A stretch of DNA of 64,000 nucleotides from Mesorhizobium sp. Its GTDB lineage: Bacteria > Pseudomonadota > Alphaproteobacteria > Rhizobiales > Rhizobiaceae. The notes beneath the pieces were generated by a model. That model did not search any database and was not told the origin of the DNA. It was given only the letters and a program-made list of their open reading frames with translations. Position numbers and translations under genes: made by a program. This document shows positions 27,722 through 36,306 of this stretch, one piece after another; position 1 is the stretch's first letter; every line of letters starts with the position of its first letter. Where the stretch lies: NCBI GenBank assembly GCA_004020315.1, contig SAQG01000017.1:1-64000 (forward strand), read 5' to 3'.

Positions 27722-28628
27722 ATGAGGCATGCCTTAAAAGCCTCCGCAGCCATCATGACGCTGCTGGGTGCGGCCTGGTCAAACCCGGCGCGCGCAGATT
27801 GGCGGGATGAGATCGGCACGTTTCGTGTCGGCATCGTCGCCGAGCCCAGCGCCGGCAACACCGTTCCGGGCCTGGCGCTGCTGACGGATGCCAAGGCGCT
27901 CGGCATGAAGGTGGTGGTTGCCCGTGACTTCGCGGCGCTGATCGAGGCGCAAGCCAACGCCCACATCGAATATGCGGTCTATTCGGCGACCGCCTACGCC
28001 ACCACATCCCGACGTTGCGAATGCATCGAGCCTCTTGTGGCGCCTGTCGATTCCGACGGCGTGATCGGCATCCGCTCCGTCTTGCTGACGCGGGACGCCG
28101 AGGTCCCCGATCTGGCCGCGATGAAAGCACATCGGGTCGCCATGGCGCCTCCGGACAGCGTCGGCGGTTCTCTCCTGCCGCTTGCCGGACTGGCCGCCGA
28201 AGGCGTCAGGATCGCCGATGATGCGCCATTTCTGACACATGCCAGTACGGCTGCGGCGGCTTAAACGATGCTGGTCAATGGCGAGGCCGATGCCATGTTC
28301 GGCTGGATGCCGGCGGTGGCCGATGGCCAGCCGGATGTTCCGGGCGGCACGGGTCGCCAGGCTGGAAGTGGCAGGGCTTTCGAAAGCAGCACTTCAGGTC
28401 GTGTGGACGTCCGGCCTGCTGCGGTATGGTCCCCATGCCGTCCGCAGCGATCTCGACCCCGAAGCCAAACGGCGGCTCACCGTGTTCCTCATCAACCTCA
28501 GATCGATGTCGCCGGACGTCTATGATCTGCTGGAATCGAAACATTCCGGCGGCTTCGCCGTCGCTAGCCCGAAGGATTACGCGATGGCTGCAGCCATCGT
28601 GCGCCTGGTTTCAGGCAACGACCGATAG
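27722..28628 (+). pseudogene. PhnD-type phosphate/phosphonate ABC substrate-binding protein, broken
   Basis: The frame starting at 27722 (behind GCGGGGAAC) encodes a signal peptide (MRHALKASAAIMTLLGAAWSN) and the first two-thirds of a PhnD-like periplasmic binding protein (FRVGIVAEP, YAVYSATAYA, KAHRVAMAPPDS). A TAA at 28262-28264 stops it, yet the same frame continues with family-like sequence (MLVNGEADAMFGWMPAVADG) to about 28350, after which similarity passes to the next frame (VVWTSGLLRYGPHAVRSDL) until 28628. Two separate lesions argue for a decayed gene rather than recoding. No permease or ATPase gene is adjacent. A sequencing error could explain one lesion but hardly both. Confidence 0.8.
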
Positions 28629-28658
28629 CAATGGAGATCGGAGTCGGGCGCCGTCGCT

Positions 28659-29258
28659 TCAGCAGGTGCCGCAGGGAATCGTCGGGCTCCTGCGGGGCCG
28701 GAGATAATAGGTTTCGCCCATCGATAGCGAATCGAAAGCCGAACTCAACCCAAGCCGCTTCTCACTGTCCACCGACCAGGTGATGATCGGCTGGTATGCG
28801 AGGTTACTTTCGACTCGAATGAGAAAGGTGCCCTTGATAGCGAGCGCCGGTGGAACGTTGGTAACGGAGTTTTTGGCGGCGGCGGCGCTGAAGGCGCCAC
28901 TGACCATCTTGCGTGACCAAACGACCAGCACCCTCGGCGTCGTTTCGTCCGTGACCTGGATCGCGGTGATGATGATTTCCGGGGTCGATCGGTTGTACGG
29001 CCGAAGGGTGGAGTTGCCGATCTGCATGATCGCATCGAGATCGGCTGCCGTGATGGTCTGCTGCTGGGTAACGAGATCCGCCACCATGCTGCCAATGCGA
29101 CTGACCTTTTTGCTGGTCTCGATGGCTTGTGAGGCTTCCATGGTCATGAAGTACATGATCAGCAGGACGGGCACGATGAAGGCAAACTCAACGGCCGCGA
29201 CACCGCGGCGATCACAGCAGAACCGGATGGCTTTCGTGCAGATCCCAGCGATTCCCAT
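28659..29258 (-). CDS. TadE/TadG-family minor pilin, first copy
   Basis: A minor pseudopilin of the Tad pilus, 199 residues. The N terminus carries a short basic leader, RRGVAAVEFAF and a hydrophobic helix (VPVLLIMYFMTMEA), the TadE arrangement in which prepilin peptidase cuts just before the helix. The remainder is a periplasmic beta-rich domain ending in a Cys-containing tail (TIPCGTC). The ATG at 29258 lies behind GGGGG; an ATG at 29279 is an alternative. It follows the second TadE-like gene by about 50 bases in a minus-strand operon. Confidence 0.8.
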   Translation of the reverse strand: MGIAGICTKAIRFCCDRRGVAAVEFAFIVPVLLIMYFMTMEASQAIETSKKVSRIGSMVADLVTQQQTITAADLDAIMQIGNSTLRPYNRSTPEIIITAIQVTDETTPRVLVVWSRKMVSGAFSAAAAKNSVTNVPPALAIKGTFLIRVESNLAYQPIITWSVDSEKRLGLSSAFDSLSMGETYYLRPRRSPTIPCGTC

Positions 29259-29311
29259 ATGTGCCCCCGCACGCCCCATGCACTTTTTCCCACTCACACA
29301 ACGGTGCGTTT

Positions 29312-29869
29312 TCAGTCGTCGAACGGCTCGTTCTGCCAGGTCACCGTTGCGAAATGCAGGGTGTTGCCGTCTTTTAGATTGGCCATCGACTTGGCCATGA
29401 AATCGGTAATGACAGGCCATTTATAAAAAACCCGCAGCATGTTTATTGATTCAGCCAAGCCCGGGGATACCGTAAAAGCCGCCGGGTCCGTGCCGGTCAG
29501 CACGATTTCGCGGTCCTGGATCTTGAAGCCCGCCTGGGCAGCGGCGGCGAAGGTCGGATACTCGCGCAGATCCACCTCCAATCCGGGGCAGTCCTTGGCG
29601 ACCATGATCTCCAGCCGGCTGCAGATCATGGTCTTCAGCGTCGCCTCGGTCACGTTGGCCTGCCTCATCTGGCCCGTCCGTAGCTGGCGGGCGACGTCGT
29701 CAGTGATGTTGGCCATCACCTCTTGCCCGGCAAATGAAATGCAGCTCTCCAGTATGGCAAAGACGAGGAGCGCAAATGGCACCGCAAGCATCGCGAATTC
29801 CAAAGCCGTGCTGCCGCGCCGGTCGCCAAGGAAGCGCGCAAAAAAGCCTGCTGGTCCTGCTTTGCTCAT
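29312..29869 (-). CDS. TadE-family minor pilin, second copy
   Basis: A 185-residue minor pseudopilin of the Tad system. It starts MSKAGPAGFFARFLGDRRGSTALEF, followed by the hydrophobic helix AMLAVPFALLVFAILESC; the Gly-Ser-Thr-Ala-Leu-Glu-Phe stretch with Glu at the plus-5-type position is the prepilin cleavage pattern. The periplasmic part holds two Cys (MICSR, KDCPG) that may bond. With the neighbouring TadE-like gene it is read away from flp. Confidence 0.85.
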   Translation of the reverse strand: MSKAGPAGFFARFLGDRRGSTALEFAMLAVPFALLVFAILESCISFAGQEVMANITDDVARQLRTGQMRQANVTEATLKTMICSRLEIMVAKDCPGLEVDLREYPTFAAAAQAGFKIQDREIVLTGTDPAAFTVSPGLAESINMLRVFYKWPVITDFMAKSMANLKDGNTLHFATVTWQNEPFDD

Positions 29870-30020
29870 GTCCCGTGCCCGCCGATCTTCAAAGGGGTCT
29901 CGGAGGGAACATTAGCGGAAACCCATTGAAGTGCAGTTTGGATGATCGCTAAATTCGACGGAAAGGTTTTAACATGCCGCTAACCGAGCGGCATTCAGCG
30001 AGGCGAGAACAGTCCGCTCG

Positions 30021-30443
30021 CTACCGGCCGGCGCTCATCTCGGCTTCCGAGGCCTTCTCTGCATCGCTTTTATAAGAGCTTTCGCAATACGGCGTGCAGG
30101 ACATGGTCTGTATTTCGGCACGCCGATAGATGCGCACCGACGACGCGTCCTGTCGCACGACGGTGATCTGCTCGTCGACGATCGGACGGCCCTCTTGATC
30201 GAGGACGACGAGGTTGGTGACGCCGAAGCCCTTGCCCGTCAGCACGATCGTCGAAGCATCCTGAACCGAGGCGTCGGCGATCGCCGGATTGCCGACGACG
30301 ATCGTATCGGCGGCGCGCGACAGTTTGACGATCTTCGCCTGGTTCATCGTGACCTCGATGCCGGCGCCAGCCTTGGCCGGCCCGACAAAGGCTGTGGCGG
30401 CAAGAAGCGCGGCAATCGGAAAGGACGATCTCGGCCCGGTCAT
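30021..30443 (-). CDS. Pilus assembly protein with secretin N-terminal-like domain
   Basis: A 140-residue exported protein with a signal peptide (FPIAALLAATAFVGPAKAG) followed by a domain like the N terminus of CpaC-type secretins (IVKLSRAADTIVVGNPAIADASVQDASTIVLTGKGFGVTNLVVLD). The same motif, NPAIADA, appears as NPAVADAV in CpaC of this locus. A C-terminal tail contains the pair CTPYC. The ATG at 30443 is preferred because GGAG lies upstream and it starts a signal peptide; the frame is open to 30500. It likely helps assemble or gate the secretin. Confidence 0.78.
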   Translation of the reverse strand: MTGPRSSFPIAALLAATAFVGPAKAGAGIEVTMNQAKIVKLSRAADTIVVGNPAIADASVQDASTIVLTGKGFGVTNLVVLDQEGRPIVDEQITVVRQDASSVRIYRRAEIQTMSCTPYCESSYKSDAEKASEAEMSAGR

Positions 30444-30797
30444 TGAAGCGCTCCACGGCGGCAAATGCTCAACGGAACATGAACGAGATTGGTGAACCAA
30501 CTGTTAAGGAGATGGCAGGCGTAATGATGTCGGATCGGCATCGTGATCGCCTGAAGCGGGCAGCCCCTTTTCCCAAATCGCTAAATTGCGCCTTTCGCGG
30601 CTCGTGACGAGTCTGTCGCGTTCCATAGGCGTCACTTAGTCTACGGTTAACCACGCAATGTCATCGAGACCGGAAAGGAATCGGTAAGGCTGTTTATTAA
30701 GCCGATTGAAAGAGCTTCCCCATAGATTGGCAGCATCCGATCAGCCGCCAAGAGAAGTTGACGGAATTGCTGTAACACCTGGAGTAGGAGCTCTCGA
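30444..30797. other. Divergent control region between the minor-pilin operon and flp
   Basis: 354 bases without a gene, holding promoters for the leftward genes and for flp. Immediately before flp lies the ribosome site AGGAGCTCTCGA. I found no TTAA-N7-TTAA CtrA site and no convincing -35/-10 pair; single GTTAAC and GTTAAG half-sites are present at about 30648 and 30501. Confidence 0.5.
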
Positions 30798-30971
30798 ATG
30801 TCTAATCTCATTGCACGTTTTGTGAAGGATGAATCCGGCGCGACCGCTATCGAATACGGTCTGATCGCCGCTCTCATCGCGCTCGCCATCATGGTCGGCG
30901 CCGGCTCGCTGGGCAACGCGCTGAACGCGAAGTTCAACGGGATCGCCACGACGCTCAACACCGCCGGCTAA
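30798..30971 (+). CDS. flp: Flp-family type IVb pilin
   Basis: The major subunit of the Tad pilus, 57 residues. A short basic leader (MSNLIARFVKDESG) is cut by CpaA before ATAIEYGLIAALIALAIMV, the hallmark Flp helix with Glu at position 5 of the mature protein and the adjacent Tyr. The C-terminal half is short and polar. The ATG at 30798 follows AGGAGCTCTCGA. The gene is followed 24 bases later by a strong hairpin and then cpaA. Confidence 0.95.
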   Translation: MSNLIARFVKDESGATAIEYGLIAALIALAIMVGAGSLGNALNAKFNGIATTLNTAG

Positions 30972-30995
30972 TAGCGACGCCTGGTCGTTTTTTCG

Positions 30996-31028
30996 GATCA
31001 AGGGCCGCCTCGTTGGCGGCCCTTGATC
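30996..31028 (+). terminator. Perfect 14-bp hairpin after flp
   Basis: GATCAAGGGCCGCC (30996-31009) pairs perfectly with GGCGGCCCTTGATC (31015-31028) around TCGTT. No T-run follows it on the plus strand. It is expected to stabilise the short pilin mRNA or to allow only partial read-through into cpaA, which would favour pilin over assembly proteins. That role is inference. Confidence 0.75.
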
Positions 31029-31124
31029 ATTGTGTCAGGCGATTTTGAAATTTCGGCCTCATCAATCGTTAATCGAACAAGCCTAGGCTGAGGCCAGGTA
31101 CAGTCCGACCACAGGCGCCACGCC

Positions 31125-31643
31125 ATGCTTGAAGCCCTGATCTTCGTCGTCTTTCCCTTCTGCATGCTCTTTGCCGCGATCTCCGACATGCTGTCGATGA
31201 CGATCGCCAATCGCGTGCCGGTGCTGCTTGTGGCCGTCTTCGCCCTGGTCGCGCCGCTGACTGGCATGGACTGGGCAACCTATGGCTGGCATTTCGCCGC
31301 CGGCGGCCTGGTTCTCGCCGTGACCTTCGGCCTGTTCGCGCTCGGCGGCATGGGAGGCGGCGACGCCAAGCTGCTGGCCGCCACTGCGCTCTGGATGGGG
31401 CTCAATGTCCATCTCATTCAATATCTCGTGGTCTCAACATTCATCGGTGGCCTGCTGACGCTCGCCATCCTTGTCTATCGGAAATCGCCGCTTGCAGCGA
31501 TCACGGGCCACAATCCGTTTTTACGCCACTTCGCCGACGAGACGGCCGGCGTTCCCTATGGCATCGCGCTTGGCATTGGCGGGCTGCTCACCTTTCCGAA
31601 TTCGCCGTTGATGGCGTGGGCACTCGCCAGTCCGGCCGCCTAA
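31125..31643 (+). CDS. cpaA: Prepilin peptidase CpaA/TadV
   Basis: An inner-membrane aspartyl peptidase of the A24 family that processes Flp and TadE-type prepilins. The 172-residue product is almost wholly hydrophobic, with about five or six membrane helices. The catalytic Asp residues are seen in AAISDMLSMTIANR (about 23) and in the GGGDAKLLAATALW motif (about 85), the family GxGD signature. The N-methylation domain of larger PilD enzymes is absent, as expected for CpaA. Confidence 0.92.
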   Translation: MLEALIFVVFPFCMLFAAISDMLSMTIANRVPVLLVAVFALVAPLTGMDWATYGWHFAAGGLVLAVTFGLFALGGMGGGDAKLLAATALWMGLNVHLIQYLVVSTFIGGLLTLAILVYRKSPLAAITGHNPFLRHFADETAGVPYGIALGIGGLLTFPNSPLMAWALASPAA

Positions 31644-31764
31644 TTCCCGCTGCCAATCTTTCCCTCGTCAGACCAGCCTTCCACTAACTCGATTTGGCGT
31701 TGGAGCACCGGCTTGGCCGCCTTTTTTGGCGGGCCGGACCAGACGCCTCAAATTTATGTAAACC

Positions 31765-31797
31765 TTAAATTAATCACGATCGTAAGTATTAAATTAA
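31765..31797. promoter_or_regulatory. AT-rich island with paired TTAAATTAA before cpaB
   Basis: TTAAATTAA occurs at 31765-31773 and 31789-31797, 24 bp apart, and the palindrome ACGATCGT (31776-31783) lies between. The block is strikingly AT-rich in this genome and stands about 70 bp before cpaB, in the 225-bp spacer after cpaA. It is a good candidate for the cpaB-F promoter or a regulator site, such as an AT-binding MucR/Ros-type protein. No binding data can be seen. Confidence 0.5.
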
Positions 31798-31868
31798 CCT
31801 TGTTTTGACGATTGCCGCTGCAAGGTCCGGCTTGGCTACGTGGATTTGCCAAGGCGAGGTTCGGACAG

Positions 31869-32681
31869 ATGCCAGCATCCCGACTGATCATTCTAGGCGT
31901 GGCGGTGGCCGCGGCGGGTGGTGCAGGCTATGTGGCGAAAAACATGGTGGCGGCTCCGCCGCCTCAAATCGTCGATTCCGGCCCCCAGGCGCCCGCAATC
32001 GCGCTGCAGGACGTGCTTGTCCTGTCAGGCGACGTTCCGATGGGCAGTCCGCTCGAGAACAACATCGCCTGGCAGTCCTGGCCGGCCGACGGCATCAACG
32101 CGAATTTCATAACCCGCGCCGCGGAGCCCGATGCGCTTGAGAAGCTGAAAGGCGGTGTCGCCCGTGTGGCGATGTATGCCGGTGAACCGTTGCGGCGCTC
32201 CAAGCTGATCGGCGAGGGACAAAGCTTCATGTCGTCGATCCTGCCCTCCGGCATGCGGGCTGTCGCCACAGCTGTATCCGCCGACACTTCGGCCGGCGGC
32301 TTCATTCTTCCCAACGATTTCGTCGATGTCATCATGACCCGCAGAGCCGATGCCGCGGCCGGCGGCAGCGGGTTTACGACCGAAACCATACTCAAGAACA
32401 TTCGCGTCCTGGCAATCGACCAAACCATCCAGGAGGACGAAGAAGGCAAGAGGACCAGGGTCGGCCAGACCGCAACGCTGGCGCTGACGCCGCAGCAGGC
32501 GGAAATCATCACCGTCGCCCAGCAGATGGCGGATCGCCTGACATTGGCGCTGCGGTCGATCAGCGACACGCAGGAGAAGAATCTGGGCGAGGCCGACTAT
32601 CTCGTTTCCGGCAATGGGCGGCGCGGAACGGTGCGATTGATCAAGTCGGGCGAAGTTTCCGAAGTGGGGGCAAGGCAATGA
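31869..32681 (+). CDS. cpaB: Flp pilus assembly protein CpaB/RcpC
   Basis: A periplasmic, membrane-anchored part of the Tad secretin complex. The 270-residue product has an N-terminal helix (SRLIILGVAVAAAGGAGYVAKNMV), a SAF-like domain (about 45-115, LVLSGDVPMGSPLENN and GEPLRRSKLI) and the RcpC domain around MRAVATAVSADTSAGGFILPNDFVDVIMTR. The ATG at 31869 gives a normal leader; the frame is open to 31812 without one. It overlaps cpaC by ATGA. Confidence 0.9.
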   Translation: MPASRLIILGVAVAAAGGAGYVAKNMVAAPPPQIVDSGPQAPAIALQDVLVLSGDVPMGSPLENNIAWQSWPADGINANFITRAAEPDALEKLKGGVARVAMYAGEPLRRSKLIGEGQSFMSSILPSGMRAVATAVSADTSAGGFILPNDFVDVIMTRRADAAAGGSGFTTETILKNIRVLAIDQTIQEDEEGKRTRVGQTATLALTPQQAEIITVAQQMADRLTLALRSISDTQEKNLGEADYLVSGNGRRGTVRLIKSGEVSEVGARQ

Positions 32682-34207
32682 GGCTAGACGCTAGACTGCC
32701 GGTCACCCTGGCTGCGGCAATCGGCCTGTTTCTCGTTGGAACGAATGCGCATGGTGTCGTCGAGGCGAATGCGGCAAGCAAGAACGCCGAGGTGTCGGCT
32801 TCGACCGCCACCCAGCGCGTCAAGCTCGGTCTCAACAAATCGGTGGTCATCGACCTGCCGAGCGATGCCTATGATATTCTCGTCGCCAATCCGGCGGTCG
32901 CCGATGCGGTGACCCGCACCGCCAGGCGCATCTATCTGTTCGGAAAGGCGGTGGGCGACACCAACATCTTCGTCTTTGGGCCCAATGGCGAACAGATCGT
33001 CAGCCTGGATCTGGCAGTCGAACGCGACGTTGCTGGACTGGAAGACTATATCAGGCGCTTCATACCGTCATCGACCATCACGGTCGAATTGCTGAACGAC
33101 AACGTCGTCCTGACCGGAACCGTGGACACTCCCCTGGATGCCAAACGCGCGGTCGATCTGGCCACCATCTTCGTGTCCGGCGGTGAAGCGACCACGGGAC
33201 AATATTCGCAGACCGCCTCCGGCGGCTCGGCCGAAGCCGGTGTCGACATCGACAATCCGGATTCCGAGCGGCGCGTCAGCAAGATCGTCAACCTGCTGCA
33301 GATCATCGGCGACGACCAGGTGACGCTGAAGGTGACGGTCGCGGAAGTCAGCCGCTCGGTGATGAAGCAGCTCGGCGTCAACTTGATCGGCAGCGGCAGC
33401 AGCAACGGCATCAGTTGGAGCGCGATAAGCGACAACTTCGCCGGCTTGGGCAAGTCGCTGTCGAACTCTGGCCTGGCTATCGGCACCTCGACGCTGGACG
33501 CCTACATCAACGCCATGGAACAGTCAGGCGTCATGAAAACCCTGGCCGAGCCGACGTTGACGGCCGTATCCGGCGAGAAGGCGACTTTCAAAGTGGGCGG
33601 CGAATTTAATTTGGTGACCAGCGCTTCCCGAGCAGTGTCCGACGATAACCAGACCGGTGTGAAGACGTATGAAATCGAGAAGATCGAATACGGCATTGGC
33701 CTGGAATTCCAGCCAGTGGTGCTGTCTCCCGGCCGCATCAGCCTGAAGGTCAGGACGTCGGTTTCCGAGCCGACGACGGAGGGATCGGTATCTTTGTCCG
33801 ATGGCGTAACAAGCCCCGGCATGAATGCGCTGTCGCTCCGCAAACGCTTGGCCGATACGACGGTGGAGCTGCCTTCCGGCGGCTCGATGATGATCGCCGG
33901 CCTGGTACGGGATGACATCAGGCAAGCCGTCAACGGCCTGCCTGGGCTGACCAAAATCCCGGTGCTCGGCACGCTGTTCCGCAGCCGGGACTTCGTCCGC
34001 AACGAGACCGAACTCGTCATCATCATCACGCCCTACCTGGTGAAGCCGGTGGCGCGCAATGCTCTTGCCAAACCGGACGACAATTTCAACGCCGCCAGCG
34101 ATGGCGCCGGCATGTTCCTTGGTCGGGTCAATCGCGTCTACGGGACTATGCAGACCGACAAGCCCAACGGCCGTTATCACGGCGTTGTCGGTTTCATCTA
34201 CAAATAA
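32678..34207 (+). CDS. cpaC: Flp/Tad pilus secretin CpaC/RcpA
   Basis: The outer-membrane ring through which the pilus leaves the cell. The 509-residue protein has a signal peptide (about 1-30), the pilus secretin N domain (VIDLPSDAYDILVANPAVADAV, about 50-75), a BON-like domain (about 110-150) and the secretin core (about 255-450) with LAEPTLTAVSGEKATFKVGGEF and the closing VPVLG-type strand here read as IPVLGTLFRSRDFVRNETELVIIITPYLV. Start overlaps the cpaB stop. Confidence 0.95.
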   Translation: MRLDARLPVTLAAAIGLFLVGTNAHGVVEANAASKNAEVSASTATQRVKLGLNKSVVIDLPSDAYDILVANPAVADAVTRTARRIYLFGKAVGDTNIFVFGPNGEQIVSLDLAVERDVAGLEDYIRRFIPSSTITVELLNDNVVLTGTVDTPLDAKRAVDLATIFVSGGEATTGQYSQTASGGSAEAGVDIDNPDSERRVSKIVNLLQIIGDDQVTLKVTVAEVSRSVMKQLGVNLIGSGSSNGISWSAISDNFAGLGKSLSNSGLAIGTSTLDAYINAMEQSGVMKTLAEPTLTAVSGEKATFKVGGEFNLVTSASRAVSDDNQTGVKTYEIEKIEYGIGLEFQPVVLSPGRISLKVRTSVSEPTTEGSVSLSDGVTSPGMNALSLRKRLADTTVELPSGGSMMIAGLVRDDIRQAVNGLPGLTKIPVLGTLFRSRDFVRNETELVIIITPYLVKPVARNALAKPDDNFNAASDGAGMFLGRVNRVYGTMQTDKPNGRYHGVVGFIYK

Positions 34208-34221
34208 GCGGGGAAGCGGAC

Positions 34222-34959
34222 ATGTCGCAGTCGGCGTTTAAGACAAGGACAATCATCCCAGCGATGCCGGCCGGCCGTTCGCGGATCTGCCGACCGGCCA
34301 TTCCGGTCCTGGCGGTTGCGATCGCGGCATTGCTGGCGGGCTGCGCCAAGCGGGACAGCATCACGGTAGGCGCTGTTCCGGATGATTATCGCACCAACCA
34401 TCCGATCGTGATTGCGGAGAAGAACGAGAAGATCGACCTTCCGGTCGGCGCCGGCGATCGCGGCATGACCGACGCTCAGCGCGACACGCTTCTGGGCTTT
34501 CTGGACGGCTACGACAAGAGCGCTGCTCCGACCCTGACGATCTCGATCCCAAGCGGTTCGGCCAATGAGATCGCCGCGACCGCGGCCGGTCGCGATTTCG
34601 CCAGACTTGCGATTGCCAGCGGCATCAGCCGGAACCGGATCGTCATCACAACCTACCAGTCGGTTTCTGCCGAAGCGTCCGCGCCGATCCGCGTCGCCTA
34701 TGTCACGGTGAAGGCGCAAACCGACAGATGCGGACGCTGGCCCGAAGACCTCTTGCAGACCTCGGAAAACAAGCACCATGCCGATTTCGGCTGCTCGTAT
34801 CAGAACAATCTTGCTGCCCAAATGGCCAATCCGGCCGATCTGATCGGGCCACGCAAGCAATCCGATATTGACGCGGAAAATCGCGGCGCGGTGATCGACG
34901 TCTACCGCCAGAGAGGCATTTCGGACGAGTTCCTCGGCAATTCGGAAGTTGAGTATTGA
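34222..34959 (+). CDS. cpaD: CpaD-family pilus assembly lipoprotein
   Basis: An outer-membrane lipoprotein that helps place or stabilise the CpaC secretin. The 245-residue product has a long N-terminal leader and a lipobox LLAGC with Cys41. The middle has the family's NHPIVIAEKNEKIDLPVG segment, and the C-terminal part contains DFGCSYQNNLAAQMANPADLIGPR, a strong CpaD signature. It lies 14 bases after cpaC. Confidence 0.93.
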   Translation: MSQSAFKTRTIIPAMPAGRSRICRPAIPVLAVAIAALLAGCAKRDSITVGAVPDDYRTNHPIVIAEKNEKIDLPVGAGDRGMTDAQRDTLLGFLDGYDKSAAPTLTISIPSGSANEIAATAAGRDFARLAIASGISRNRIVITTYQSVSAEASAPIRVAYVTVKAQTDRCGRWPEDLLQTSENKHHADFGCSYQNNLAAQMANPADLIGPRKQSDIDAENRGAVIDVYRQRGISDEFLGNSEVEY

Positions 34960-34993
34960 GCTTGAGCCGCGCAAGTCACGGAAAGAAATGACA

Positions 34994-36277
34994 ATGAGCA
35001 ATCTTGCCTACGACACAGCGGTAGATGGCGGCGAAACCTCGCAGCAGGACATCGCCGCCATGCAGGCGTTGCGGCCGATTCCGCGCATCTCGATCCAGGC
35101 ATTTTGCGAGACCGAAGGCGTTGCCAATCCAGTCGAGCGCGCCGGCGAGGATCGTCGCATGGCGAAGGCCCATCTGAAGGTCCATATGGGCGGCATCGCC
35201 ACCGCCATCGAATTCTACCAATCGGCGCCGACACCGAACCTGATCCTGCTGGAATCGCGCAGCGAGCCGACGCAATTGCTGGAGCAACTCACGCAGCTCT
35301 CCGAATATTGCGATCCGACCTCGAAGGTCGTGGTCATCGGTCATTACAATGACGTCGGCCTTTACCGCGAGCTCATCCGCTCCGGCATTTCCGAATATGT
35401 CATCGCGCCAGTGTCGATGGCCGACATCGTCAGCGTGATATCGACGATCTTCGTTGATCCGGAAGCCGATCCGATCGGCCGCTCGATCGCCTTCATCGGC
35501 GCCAAGGGTGGCGTCGGCTCCTCGACCATTGCCCACAACGTGGCCTGGGCAATGTCGTCGCTGTTCAAGTCCGAAGTGGTTGTCGCCGATCTCGACCTGG
35601 CTTTCGGAACGGCCAACATCAATTTCGATCAGGATCCGGCGCAAGGCATCGCCGAGGCCGTTTTCTCACCGGAGCGCGTCGACGAGGTCTATCTCGATCG
35701 GCTGCTTGCCCAGTGCGCCGAGCACCTGTCGCTGCTTGCAGCGCCTTCAACGCTCGAACGGGTCTACGATTTCGATCCCGACGCGTTCACGCAGCTTATC
35801 GACACCGCCCAGCGCAGCGTGCCGCTTCTGGTGCTCGATGTCCCGCATATCTGGACAGGTTGGACCAAGAACACGCTGACCAAAGCAGACGACGTCGTGA
35901 TCACGGCGACGCCCGAACTGGCCAATCTGCGCAACACCAAGAATCTGGTCGACATGTTCAAACGGCTTCGACCGAATGATCCGCCGCCGAAGCTCATCAT
36001 CAATCAGGCCGGCGTGCCAAAGCGTCCGGAGATTTCCTCGTCCGACTTCGCCGACTCGCTCGGCCTGTCGCCGATGTCGGTCATTCCTTTCGAGCCGCTG
36101 CTATTCGGAAACGCCGCCAACAACGGGCGCATGCTCGGCGAAATGGATGCCAAGAACCCGATCGTCGGCACGATCAACGAGATTGCGCATGTGCTGACTG
36201 GGCGCAGCGAAATCAAGGCAAGGAAGAAAGCGGGCCTCGGCAATTTCCTTGGCAAGCTCTCGCGCAGCAAGAAGTGA
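34994..36277 (+). CDS. cpaE: Pilus assembly ATPase-like protein CpaE/TadZ
   Basis: A ParA/MinD-like protein that positions the Tad machine, commonly at a pole. The 427-residue product has an N-terminal receiver-like domain (about 55-155, LILLESRSEPTQLLEQL, KVVVIGHYNDVGLYRELI) and a C-terminal P-loop domain whose Walker A region reads GAKGGVGSST near 169, with the Lys of the deviant motif present. The ATG at 34994 is preferred because GGAAAG lies eight bases before it; ATG 34988 and TTG 34949 are alternatives. Confidence 0.92.
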   Translation: MSNLAYDTAVDGGETSQQDIAAMQALRPIPRISIQAFCETEGVANPVERAGEDRRMAKAHLKVHMGGIATAIEFYQSAPTPNLILLESRSEPTQLLEQLTQLSEYCDPTSKVVVIGHYNDVGLYRELIRSGISEYVIAPVSMADIVSVISTIFVDPEADPIGRSIAFIGAKGGVGSSTIAHNVAWAMSSLFKSEVVVADLDLAFGTANINFDQDPAQGIAEAVFSPERVDEVYLDRLLAQCAEHLSLLAAPSTLERVYDFDPDAFTQLIDTAQRSVPLLVLDVPHIWTGWTKNTLTKADDVVITATPELANLRNTKNLVDMFKRLRPNDPPPKLIINQAGVPKRPEISSSDFADSLGLSPMSVIPFEPLLFGNAANNGRMLGEMDAKNPIVGTINEIAHVLTGRSEIKARKKAGLGNFLGKLSRSKK

Positions 36278-36306
36278 TGTTTCCGGAGCGGAATTGGTAA
36301 TCAATC

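Noticed and set aside
28262..28264. Recoded stop codon in the PhnD-like gene
   Set aside because: The codon is TAA, not TGA, and a second lesion follows within 100 bases, so decay is simpler than recoding.
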